Of a DNA stretch of 17,303 nucleotides, positions 4,599 to 10,978 are shown piece after piece. The notes under the pieces are model-generated. The model made no database searches, had not been told where the DNA came from, and saw only the letters and a list, made by a program, of their open reading frames with translations. Each line of letters opens with the position of its first letter. Within the stretch, counting starts at the first letter, position 1. A program made the translations under genes and the position numbers. The stretch is from Thermodesulfobacteriota bacterium (GTDB lineage Bacteria > Desulfobacterota > QYQD01): positions 1 through 17,303 of the forward strand of contig JASEGX010000024.1 in NCBI GenBank assembly GCA_030017815.1. The letters run 5' to 3'.

Positions 4599-5942
4599 AT
4601 GGGTGATGGTAACGATAAAGTAGCGGCTGACCTGGTCATTACCGGGGGGACGGTGCTTACCCTTAATCCCGACGGGGAAATTATTGAAGATGGGGCCGTG
4701 GCTATAAAGGATGACAGCATTATTGCCGTTGGTCCGGGGCCGGTAATTACCGGCTCAGTAAGGGCAGGGCGTGTACTGGAGGCCCGGGGCGGGGTGATTA
4801 TGCCCGGCCTTATCAACTGCCATACCCATGCGGCCATGACCTGCTTCCGGGGGTTGGCCGATGACCTGCCGCTTATGACCTGGCTTAACGATTATATCTT
4901 TCCGGCCGAGCGTAAGATGAACGCGGATACGGTCTATTGGGCAACCCTTCTGGCCTGTGTGGAGATGATACGCTCTGGAACCACCACCTTTTGTGATATG
5001 TATCTCTTTACGGATAACGTGGCTCAGGCCGCGGCCAAGGCCGGCCTGCGGGCCTGGATTGGTGAGGGATTATTTGACTTTCCTTCGCCCAATTACGGCG
5101 AACTGGAAAACGGCTTCAAATATACGGAAGAACTCATTCTCAAGTGGAGGGAACACCCGCTTATCTCTATTACCATCGATCCCCATGCCACCTACACCTG
5201 TTCGCCGGACCTCCTTCAGCGGGCCAAAGACCTGGCTGTATTATATGATGTGCCTATCGTTATCCATCTGGCTGAGACTAAGAGCGAAGTAGAGGCTATC
5301 CGGGCCCGGTACAGGCATTCACCGGTCATTCATCTAAAGGAATTGGGGCTTCTGGATGAGCATCTGGTGGCCAACCATTGTGTAGTGCTGGATAAGGCGG
5401 ATATAGAGGCATTAGCTGAAAACAGGGTAAAGGTTGTCCATTGCCCGGAGAGCAACATGAAACTGGCCTCGGGGGTGGCGCCGGTGCCGCAGCTCCTGGA
5501 AGCGGGCATAACCGTAGGCATAGGCACGGATGGGTGCGCCAGTAACAATAACCTGGACCTTTTTCAGGAGATAGACACCATGGCCAAACTGCACAAGGTC
5601 TATTGCCTGGACCCCACTGTTATAGATGCCAGAACGGCCGTGCGCATGGCTACCACTAATGGAGCCAAGGTCCTCAGGTCCGGCAGAAAGATCGGAAGTC
5701 TCGAGGTCGGCAAGAAGGCGGACATCATTGTTATAGATATGAATAAGCCCCATCTGACTCCGGTCTATAACCTGTACTCGCACCTGGTCTATGCCGTAAG
5801 TGGCGCGGATGTGATTTCCTCGGTGATAAACGGCCGGGTCATCATGGAAAACGGGATTATCAAGACTGTAAACGAAGAAGAGGTATTATCCAGGGTTCGG
5901 GAGATCGGTCAGAATATCAGGTCATGTTTTGTTCCCGCCTGA
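4599..5942 (+). CDS. mtaD: 5-methylthioadenosine/S-adenosylhomocysteine deaminase
   Basis: A metal-dependent amidohydrolase that converts methylthioadenosine to methylthioinosine and S-adenosylhomocysteine to S-inosylhomocysteine in the cytosol. From the chosen start it is 447 aa, within the family range. Metal ligands visible: H75-x-H77 in N-C-H-T-H-A-A-M, H223 in I-H-L-A-E-T, H260 in A-N-H-C-V, and D311 in G-T-D-G-C-A-S-N-N-N; E226 is the likely proton shuttle. The MPGLINCHTHAAM and GSLEVGKKADI blocks are typical of the MtaD/TrzN/ATZ branch, so a different aminohydrolase substrate remains possible. An in-frame ATG at 4551 lies inside the repeat and lacks a ribosome site; ATG 4599 follows GAAGGGA at an eight-base distance. 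It lies 158 bases after punA in the same direction, suggesting consecutive steps of one salvage route. Confidence 0.88.
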   Translation: MGDGNDKVAADLVITGGTVLTLNPDGEIIEDGAVAIKDDSIIAVGPGPVITGSVRAGRVLEARGGVIMPGLINCHTHAAMTCFRGLADDLPLMTWLNDYIFPAERKMNADTVYWATLLACVEMIRSGTTTFCDMYLFTDNVAQAAAKAGLRAWIGEGLFDFPSPNYGELENGFKYTEELILKWREHPLISITIDPHATYTCSPDLLQRAKDLAVLYDVPIVIHLAETKSEVEAIRARYRHSPVIHLKELGLLDEHLVANHCVVLDKADIEALAENRVKVVHCPESNMKLASGVAPVPQLLEAGITVGIGTDGCASNNNLDLFQEIDTMAKLHKVYCLDPTVIDARTAVRMATTNGAKVLRSGRKIGSLEVGKKADIIVIDMNKPHLTPVYNLYSHLVYAVSGADVISSVINGRVIMENGIIKTVNEEEVLSRVREIGQNIRSCFVPA

Positions 5943-5958
5943 ACATAGGCGTTCTAAT

Positions 5959-5983
5959 TGTTCGAGTCGTTCGAATGTTTTTT
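5959..5983 (+). terminator. Possible weak terminator after mtaD
   Basis: TTCGA-GTCGT-TCGAA forms a 5-bp stem, extendable by G-T pairs, followed by TG and six T. The stem is short and AT-rich, so termination would be modest. It lies 16 bases past the mtaD stop. Confidence 0.4.
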
Positions 5984-6014
5984 GACTCCTGGCTCCTGAA
6001 TTCCGTATTCTGAA

Positions 6015-6042
6015 GGCTGAACGCTGATGGCTGAAAGCTGAA
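6015..6042. repeat. Four imperfect 7-bp tandem units (NGCTGAN)
   Basis: GGCTGAA, CGCTGAT, GGCTGAA and AGCTGAA follow one another without gaps. This short tandem array sits between mtaD and the small cysteine protein gene. No coding meaning is apparent; such GCTGAA arrays can vary in copy number by slippage. Confidence 0.6.
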
Positions 6043-6051
6043 AGCGTGAAG

Positions 6052-6071
6052 CCGGAAACGGTAGTTTCCGG
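6052..6071 (+). promoter_or_regulatory. Perfect hairpin upstream of the 56-aa gene
   Basis: CCGGAAAC (6052-6059), loop GGTA, GTTTCCGG (6064-6071) make a perfect 8-bp stem that ends 24 bases before the ATG of the small gene. No T-run follows. It may stabilise the 5' end of the transcript or be an operator; the function is inferred only from position. Confidence 0.4.
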
Positions 6072-6095
6072 ATGAACACTAATTAAGACGGAAAT

Positions 6096-6266
6096 ATGAT
6101 CGACTGCCATAAGTGCAAGCACTACTATGTGACCTGGGATAAAAACTTCCCGCACGGGTGTCGGGCCATGGACTTCAAAAGTCGGGAATTCCCGTCAACA
6201 GTAGTGCAAACAAGCTCAGGAATGTCCTGTCTCCTGTTCAAGCCCAAGGCTAAGTCCCGGCCTTAG
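6096..6266 (+). CDS. Small conserved cysteine-containing protein (56 aa)
   Basis: The product begins MIDCHKCKHYYVTWDKNFPH and continues G-C-R-A-M-D-F-K-S-R. Cysteines at C4 and C7 (C-x-x-C), C22 and C45 (S-G-M-S-C-L-L-F) could bind one zinc ion or an iron-sulfur cluster. The pattern C-x-x-C-x-H-[YF]-Y-V-T-W-D-x-x-x-P-x-G-C followed by F-K-S-x-x-x-P-S-x-x-V resembles a small protein I have seen in anaerobic and deltaproteobacterial genomes, where it has no proven function; I cannot name the family with certainty. The start ATG 6096-6098 is preceded by AAGACGGAAAT, a weak ribosome site. No signal peptide is present. It stands alone between mtaD and the convergent tRNA-Pro gene, with a preceding hairpin at 6052-6071. 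Confidence 0.72.
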   Translation: MIDCHKCKHYYVTWDKNFPHGCRAMDFKSREFPSTVVQTSSGMSCLLFKPKAKSRP

Positions 6267-6317
6267 GCCGACCGTAGGCCGGACATCCAGCCAGAGATAG
6301 CCAACCTTCAAAAGCAC

Positions 6318-6353
6318 AAAAAAGGCGGCCTATCTGATGGATAGGCCGCCTTT
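6318..6353 (-). terminator. Rho-independent terminator of tRNA-Pro
   Basis: On the minus strand a 14-bp perfect stem (AAAGGCGGCCTATC / GATAGGCCGCCTTT, 6353-6321) with a five-base loop ends in a run of six T. It starts ten bases after the encoded CCA of tRNA-Pro. Its T-tract is much better on the minus than on the plus strand, so it mainly serves the tRNA, although the stem could also stop transcripts coming from 6096-6266. Confidence 0.85.
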
Positions 6354-6362
6354 CGAGAAATC

Positions 6363-6439
6363 TGGTCGGGACGAGAGGATTTGAACCTCCGGCCCCCTGA
6401 ACCCCATTCAGGTGCGCTACCAAACTGCGCTACGTCCCG
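6363..6439 (-). tRNA. tRNA-Pro (anticodon GGG)
   Basis: A 77-base cloverleaf on the minus strand. The acceptor arm is CGGGACG / CGTCCCG, the discriminator is A and CCA is encoded. The D arm holds GCGC-AGTTTGGTA-GCGC, the anticodon stem is CCTGA / TCAGG with loop ATGGGGT, giving anticodon GGG for proline codons CCC and CCT. The T arm is GGAGG-TTCAAAT-CCTCT with the usual TTC. It is flanked by its own promoter (6459-6486) and terminator (6318-6353). Confidence 0.97.
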
Positions 6440-6458
6440 ATTTTTTACCGTGAGCATT

Positions 6459-6486
6459 ATTTAACACCTGGGCTGGAAGGTGTCAA
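6459..6486 (-). promoter_or_regulatory. Sigma-70 type promoter of tRNA-Pro
   Basis: On the minus strand there is a perfect -35 TTGACA (6486-6481), a 16-base spacer and TTAAAT as -10 (6464-6459), about 20 bases before the mature 5' end of the tRNA. Position and the perfect -35 make this convincing, although the -10 is weak. Confidence 0.6.
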
Positions 6487-6657
6487 GTTTTTAAGCGCCC
6501 GGAGTTTCCTTAGTTTTTTAGGGAACCCCTGTGTTTCTGAGCGAAACTTACCGGAGTCCGCCACGGCGGACCGCAGACGGATCGAGGGCACGCAGGGACG
6601 TTGACATTGACTTTTACCCTGTTTGTTATTAGATAGTGTCCATCCGGGAAACAGGAA
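6487..6657. other. Intergenic region with a palindrome and promoter-like boxes
   Basis: No gene is seen between the tRNA-Pro promoter and the REP unit. GTCCGCC-AC-GGCGGAC (6556-6571) is a perfect palindrome that could form a hairpin or bind a dimeric protein. At 6601-6634, TTGACA and TTGACT overlap, followed by TTAGAT 16 bases after TTGACT; this is a possible plus-strand promoter for the histidine kinase gene. The TTGACTTTT-A-CCCTGTTT part recurs at 9221-9237. Confidence 0.4.
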
Positions 6658-6680
6658 TCGCACCTGGAAGGTGCTCCTAC
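6658..6680 (-). repeat. Third GTAGGAGC-type REP hairpin
   Basis: On the minus strand it reads GTAGGAGCACCTTCCAGGTG followed by CGA: stem GCACCT/AGGTGC with a three-base loop and the head GTAGGA. It differs from the unit at 3443-3465 at only two positions. It lies 16 bases upstream of the first possible start of the kinase gene. Confidence 0.65.
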
Positions 6681-6696
6681 AAAAGAAGAACGCAAT

Positions 6697-7851
6697 GTGA
6701 TTCTAATCCCTAGGAGCAATATCCTGTTGCGACGGGTTTCCGGAGGAGAACTCGATAGAACAAATCCGATGGAGATTTCTGATAAAAGTTACCGCCGGTT
6801 TTTTGAAGAGGCCCGGGAGATGCTTTTTATAGCGGACAGGGAGGGTCGATTGCTGGCTGTAAATCCCTATGGCGCCGGCCTGCTTGGATATGCCTCACCG
6901 CAGGAACTACTGGCCGTGGGGTCAATTCATCAGTTATCCTACTATCCGCAGGATGAGAAAGATTTCAGGAAAAGGATCGAGCAGGAGGGTTTAATACGTA
7001 ATTATGAACTTACGCTTAGAAAAAAGGATGGCGGCAAGATATCCGTCTTTTTGACCGGGAATGCCATAAGGGATGGAGGCGGTGAGGTCGTCGGCTATGA
7101 GGGGATTGTCAGGGATTTCAGTGAACGCAAGAGGCTGGAGAAACAGCTCTTACATTTGGAAAGGCTTGCGGCCATGGGTAAGCTCTCCGCAGAGCTGGCG
7201 CATGAGATTAATAATCCCCTGGGCGGCATACTGATGTACGCGAAACTGGCCCTGGAAGACCTGCCTGAAGGCGATGCCCAGGCCCAGCGCCTGGAGAAGA
7301 TTTCCAGATTAGCAACCCGTTGCCGTATGATTGTGCGCGGGCTCCTTGATTTTGGCCGCAGTGACACGGCCGAAAGGGAGTGGGTGGATATCAACCAGAC
7401 TATCCTCGATATGTTCGACCTGATTCGTGACCACATCCTCTTCAGGCCGGTTCGCGTAGAGATGAAGCTGGGCGAGAATCTGCCCCGGGTATGGGGAAAT
7501 CGCAGCAATCTGGAGCAGGTAGCCTTAAACATGATGATTAATGCGGCTGAGGCCATGGAAGGGCAGGGGACCTTAACGATTGAGACCGGATATTCTAAGG
7601 AAGAGTCTAACTTTTCCATGTATTTTAAAGATACCGGGCCGGGTATAAGCAAGAAAAACCTGAACAAGATATTTGAACCCTTTTTTACGACGAAAAAACG
7701 TGGCAAGGGGACTGGACTGGGCCTTTCTATCAGCCACGGAATCATCCAGAAGCACGGGGGATCGATTCAGATCAACTCCATACCGGGGGAGGACACGACA
7801 TTTGTTATCCAACTGCCGGCAGGAAAAGATAACCATGAGAATGCGCGGTAA
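6697..7851 (+). CDS. Cytosolic PAS-domain histidine kinase (NtrB-like)
   Basis: The kinase senses a cytosolic signal, phosphorylates itself on histidine and passes the phosphate to the regulator encoded next. In the 384-aa frame, a PAS domain covers residues 33-145 (EMLFIADREGRLLAVNPYGA and the IVRDFSERKRLE exit). The HisKA H-box A-E-L-A-H-E-I-N-N-P-L places the phosphoryl histidine at H169. The ATPase part shows the N box N-M-M-I-N-A-A-E-A-M (278-287), D-T-G-P-G-I (312-317), F-E-P-F-F-T-T-K (326-333) and G-T-G-L-G-L-S (338-344). There is no membrane segment. The start is uncertain: GTG 6697, TTG 6727 (AGGAG ten bases upstream) or ATG 6769 are all possible; the domains begin after the last of these. 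It overlaps the regulator gene by 17 bases, so the two form one signalling unit. Confidence 0.88.
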   Translation: MILIPRSNILLRRVSGGELDRTNPMEISDKSYRRFFEEAREMLFIADREGRLLAVNPYGAGLLGYASPQELLAVGSIHQLSYYPQDEKDFRKRIEQEGLIRNYELTLRKKDGGKISVFLTGNAIRDGGGEVVGYEGIVRDFSERKRLEKQLLHLERLAAMGKLSAELAHEINNPLGGILMYAKLALEDLPEGDAQAQRLEKISRLATRCRMIVRGLLDFGRSDTAEREWVDINQTILDMFDLIRDHILFRPVRVEMKLGENLPRVWGNRSNLEQVALNMMINAAEAMEGQGTLTIETGYSKEESNFSMYFKDTGPGISKKNLNKIFEPFFTTKKRGKGTGLGLSISHGIIQKHGGSIQINSIPGEDTTFVIQLPAGKDNHENAR

Positions 7852-9184
7852 GATATTAATTATCGACGATGATGAGGCCATTCGCGATGGCTGCTACCAT
7901 GCCCTCTCCAGGGAAGGTTATGAGGTGGTCACGGCTGCTACCGGTCGGTCCGGTCTGAAGGCATTTGAAGAGTCTTCCTTTGATCTGGTTCTGCTGGATA
8001 TGAGAATGCCGGATATGGGCGGCATGGAGGTGCTTAACCAGATCAAGGAGCAGGACCCGCAGGCGGTGGTAATTGTTATTTCCGGCTTTGGCACCATACC
8101 TTTGGCGGTAACGGCCATGAAGTCCGGGGCCTACGACTTTTTCCCAAAGCCCTTTGAACCGGACGAGCTTCGCATACTGGTAAAACGGGCCTTGGATACC
8201 AGGCGCCTGGCCATGGAGAATATTTATCTGAAGCAGGCGCTTAAGAGTAAAGAGGGTACGGCCCGCATTGTCTATCAAAGCAAGGCGATGTCCAGGATCA
8301 TCCGTATGATGGAACTGACCGCGCCGACGGACAGCACCGTACTTATAACCGGTGAAAGCGGAACCGGAAAGGGACTGGTGGCCAGGCAGATCCATGAGAT
8401 GAGCCAGCGCAGTAAAAATCCCTTTGTGGCCGTGGATTGTGGAACACTGGTAGAAACCCTTTTTGAGAGCGAACTCTTCGGGCACGTCAAAGGCTCCTTT
8501 ACCGGTGCAGAGGCTACCAAGATCGGCAAATTCGAGCTGGCGCAAGGCGGCACTATCTTTTTTGACGAAATCGCCAATATCAGCCTGGATGTCCAGGCCA
8601 AGCTGCTCAAGGCCGTAGAAGAGAAAACCATATCCAAGGTCGGCAGCCATCGTTCCATTAAAGTAGATATTCGCATTATTGCGGCTACGAATAAGAATCT
8701 CGATGGGGCCATCCAACGCGGGGCATTTCGCGAGGACCTTTTTTTCCGCTTAAACGTCATGCCCGTACATCTCCTTCCTCTTCGCGAGCGTAAGGAGGAT
8801 ATTCCGGTATTGGTCCTGTATTTTCTGGAGAGACTTGGCGCCAAGTATAAAAGAGACGGCCTTTCTATATCTGATGAGGCATTGAAATCATTGATGAACC
8901 ATAATTGGCCGGGTAATGTGCGGGAGTTGGAAAACACGCTCGAACGTGTGGTTATCCTGACCGAAAAGCCGGCCCTGGACGTCCATGATTTTATGTATGC
9001 CGGGTTGCCGGGTCCCAGCCCGTCACTCTCTGCCGGTTCTTACGCCCTTGCCGACATGGAGCGCAATCATATTGCGCACGTACTGCATCGTCATAAAGGG
9101 AACAAGTCCGAGGTGGCCCGTGCGCTGGGCATTGATCGTAAGACCCTCCGCGAGAAGATAAAACGCTATGGCCTGTCTGATTAA
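7835..9184 (+). CDS. Sigma-54 dependent response regulator (NtrC family)
   Basis: The 449-aa protein has three domains. The receiver (1-120) shows acidic residues D11-D13, phosphoryl site D55 in L-L-D-M-R-M-P and K105. The AAA+ domain (about 145-375) has Walker A G-E-S-G-T-G-K-G (173-180), Walker B T-I-F-F-D-E-I (240-246) and the sigma-54 contact loop as G-S-F-T-G-A (220-225) instead of G-A-F-T-G-A. A Fis-type helix-turn-helix (410-446, K-S-E-V-A-R-A-L-G-I-D-R-K-T-L) closes the protein. When phosphorylated it should oligomerise, bind upstream of -24/-12 promoters and open sigma-54 polymerase. ATG 7835 follows AGGAAAAGATAACC inside the kinase gene; a longer upstream frame exists but would run through kinase codons. 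Target genes cannot be named, since no clear -24/-12 promoter is seen nearby. Confidence 0.93.
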   Translation: MRMRGKILIIDDDEAIRDGCYHALSREGYEVVTAATGRSGLKAFEESSFDLVLLDMRMPDMGGMEVLNQIKEQDPQAVVIVISGFGTIPLAVTAMKSGAYDFFPKPFEPDELRILVKRALDTRRLAMENIYLKQALKSKEGTARIVYQSKAMSRIIRMMELTAPTDSTVLITGESGTGKGLVARQIHEMSQRSKNPFVAVDCGTLVETLFESELFGHVKGSFTGAEATKIGKFELAQGGTIFFDEIANISLDVQAKLLKAVEEKTISKVGSHRSIKVDIRIIAATNKNLDGAIQRGAFREDLFFRLNVMPVHLLPLRERKEDIPVLVLYFLERLGAKYKRDGLSISDEALKSLMNHNWPGNVRELENTLERVVILTEKPALDVHDFMYAGLPGPSPSLSAGSYALADMERNHIAHVLHRHKGNKSEVARALGIDRKTLREKIKRYGLSD

Positions 9185-9350
9185 GGTCAGGGCTGTTAAA
9201 GGTCGGAGCCCAATTTGTCCTTGACTTTTCCCTGTTTTTTCCTTAATTATTGAAGCTCCCCGCAGCCCACTAGGGTCGGACTTGGATGGCAAGCAGCGGG
9301 GAATGCGCTTGCTGTGCATGTTCACGGCGCAAGTCATAAGATAATATTGT
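9185..9350. other. Spacer before tRNA-Gln with inverted repeat
   Basis: TCCCCGC (9257-9263) and GCGGGGA (9296-9302) can pair around a 32-base loop, and GCAAGC/GCTTGC (9290-9295 and 9307-9312 approximately) overlap that structure as an alternative stem. At 9221-9249, TTGACT plus 17 bases plus TAATTA is a weak promoter candidate for tRNA-Gln, and its first 17 bases are nearly the same as at 6607-6624. No coding frame is supported. Confidence 0.4.
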
Positions 9351-9424
9351 TGGGGGATCGTCCAGCGGCAGGACGGCAGACTCTGGATCTGTCTACCGAG
9401 GTTCGAATCCTCGTCCCCCAGCCA
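9351..9424 (+). tRNA. tRNA-Gln (anticodon CTG)
   Basis: A 74-base cloverleaf with acceptor TGGGGGA / TCCCCCA, discriminator G and encoded CCA. The D arm contains CCAGC-GGCAGGA, the anticodon stem is GCAGA / TCTGT with loop CTCTGGA, giving anticodon CTG for the glutamine codon CAG. The T arm is CGAGG-TTCGAAT-CCTCG. A run of six T directly after CCA may aid termination, but no hairpin precedes it other than the tRNA itself. Confidence 0.96.
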
Positions 9425-9543
9425 TTTTTTCGGCGATTATTTTGTCCATTACTTGCCCCTTCTCTTTCTCGTTCATATCTGATTAATTCCATTAGGCCAG
9501 ATAGGCCAGAGATTTTCCCATCAACCGGAAAGACGTAACACTT
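9425..9543 (+). other. Leader of the 246-aa gene
   Basis: The spacer has no recognisable hairpin. It holds a short direct repeat AGGCCAGA at about 9494-9510 and GGAAAG about eleven bases before the ATG at 9544, which may act as the ribosome site. I see no clear promoter. Confidence 0.3.
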
Positions 9544-10284
9544 ATGATTAGAAATATTGGAATAGTGGGTATGCCGCCGCGGGAGGTCATGATTCGCCTT
9601 AAGAAGGAAGGCGCAAAGATTTATGACCTCGATGCCTTACATGTAAAACCCGACCTTGAGATTACTGCTTCGTATATACCACGGGTTTATTGTGCTATCC
9701 TGCGCACGGTCCTGACCAATGTCAACAAGATGTCTTTAGATGCCATCTATATAGATATAGGCGAGGGAAAGTGCAGCGGAGCCCTTTATATTGCTGAGAT
9801 TTTAAAAGTAGAACTCAATATCCCGGTTATTCAGACACGCAACGAAGATAAGATGCGTTTTGGTAACCCTGTCTGTGAGAGCGGCCTGCCTTTGGTGGAA
9901 AAAATGGAGCTGATAACGCAGAGTGTGTTAGAGCCGGAGGCAATGAAAAATGATCTGGTTCGATGTGAGCCGGCGGCCGGATTCTGGGGCGTACCGCCGA
10001 GGGACTTTTCTATTTTAACTCTGTTCCCAGCGCGCACCCATGTCTTTGGCTGGACGAGGTGTATGGAGAATAAGACCCCGGCTGATGCAGAGTTGGAAAA
10101 AATAGCCAACCCTGATGTTCCTACCGTATTCTTTGCCCAGTCTTTTTGTCAGAAGACAGCCTTAACCTATTATCTGGCCAGAAGACATCCCTGTGGACTC
10201 TATGTGGATGCTGATGTATATATGGGGCATAGCACCAAGTCAAAAGTTCAGGCATTCCTTGAATTAAATGGAGCAATAGATTGA
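9544..10284 (+). CDS. Uncharacterised cysteine-rich protein paired with an activase-like ATPase
   Basis: The 246-aa protein is cytosolic by appearance: no signal peptide or membrane helix. It has two similar short motifs, V-G-M-P-P-R-E (8-14) and W-G-V-P-P-R-D (148-154), which hints at a duplicated half or a shared loop. Seven cysteines are spread over it (50, 77, 111, 141, 173, 202, 217), several next to glycine or proline, as seen in proteins that hold metal or iron-sulfur centres. The segment Y-I-D-I-G-E-G-K-C-S-G (69-79) could be a nucleotide- or cofactor-binding loop. I do not recognise the family. The next gene starts within its stop codon, so the two are made together, and the partner resembles activators of radical dehydratases. 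This makes an electron acceptor or substrate-binding role a reasonable guess, not a finding. Confidence 0.75.
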   Translation: MIRNIGIVGMPPREVMIRLKKEGAKIYDLDALHVKPDLEITASYIPRVYCAILRTVLTNVNKMSLDAIYIDIGEGKCSGALYIAEILKVELNIPVIQTRNEDKMRFGNPVCESGLPLVEKMELITQSVLEPEAMKNDLVRCEPAAGFWGVPPRDFSILTLFPARTHVFGWTRCMENKTPADAELEKIANPDVPTVFFAQSFCQKTALTYYLARRHPCGLYVDADVYMGHSTKSKVQAFLELNGAID

Positions 10285-10925
10285 TATTAGGTGATTTTGG
10301 CACATCATATACAAAATTATGGGATATAGAGAAAGAATCTGTCCCACGCATTGTGCGCAGTATGGATATAGCTGGTGGCCTGCGTACTACGTTATCTACC
10401 GGCCATAATGGGGAGCGGTTCGGCGAACGCTACGTTAATGAGCTTACGGCCCTGGCTCGCGGCGCGAAGAGGCTGATTAAAGAGGATGATTTCGTCATCC
10501 TGGATTGCGGCAGCCGGGACCTGAAATTCGTAAGGTTCAGCGGGGATAAGGTCAGGGATACGGGATGGAATGCCGAGTGCGGGGCCTCCCTTGGGTTTAC
10601 CATAGAATTACTGGAGAGGTATTATGACCTCGATCACCGCCGGATGCCTGTGCCATCTACCCACTTACCGGTGACCTGCGGGGTGCTGGGTCTCAGCCAC
10701 ATCTTTGATGCCATTATTCAGGGCGCCCGGCCGGAAGAGGCGGTGGCCTCTTTCATTAAAGGCATCGCCCTAAACGCCTACCGTTTTGCCGGATCCCCAC
10801 CCAAGCTTTACCTCTCCGGAGGCCTTTCTGAAAATCCTGTCTTTGTCAAAAGCATGCCCTGTGAAGTGGTTGTTTTAGGACGATTTGTTCTACTTGAAGG
10901 GCTGCGCTATATAGCCTCTATTTAG
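10281..10925 (+). CDS. BadF/HgdC-like activase ATPase
   Basis: The 214-aa protein has the ASKHA (actin/Hsp70/sugar kinase) ATP-binding pattern of dehydratase activators: phosphate-1 loop G-D-F-G-T-S-Y-T-K (4-12), phosphate-2 D-C-G-S-R-D-L-K (75-82) and adenosine loop L-S-G-G-L-S-E-N-P (178-186). Family members form a dimer with one [4Fe-4S] cluster bound by two cysteines per subunit and push one electron into a partner at the cost of ATP. Here C100 in N-A-E-C-G-A-S-L-G and C133 in V-T-C-G-V-L-G-L-S-H align with those two cysteines (the usual N-x-x-C-A-A-G-T-G and C-T-V-F-A-E-S-E). At 214 residues it is shorter than typical activators (about 260). The start is TTG at 10281, overlapping the previous stop by four bases (TTGA). 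No classical HgdAB or BcrBC partner is present, so the target is probably the preceding protein. Confidence 0.75.
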   Translation: MILGDFGTSYTKLWDIEKESVPRIVRSMDIAGGLRTTLSTGHNGERFGERYVNELTALARGAKRLIKEDDFVILDCGSRDLKFVRFSGDKVRDTGWNAECGASLGFTIELLERYYDLDHRRMPVPSTHLPVTCGVLGLSHIFDAIIQGARPEEAVASFIKGIALNAYRFAGSPPKLYLSGGLSENPVFVKSMPCEVVVLGRFVLLEGLRYIASI

Positions 10926-10978
10926 CTTGACTATTCAAGGAAAATAAATTAGTTATTTGTGCTTGACGGTTAATTTTT

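Noticed and set aside
6015..6042. CRISPR-like array
   Set aside because: The units are only seven bases long with no spacers, so this is a simple tandem repeat.
7673..7834. Longer N-terminus for the NtrC-family regulator
   Set aside because: These 54 codons overlap the kinase catalytic region in another frame and precede a canonical receiver-domain start at 7835 that has a ribosome site.
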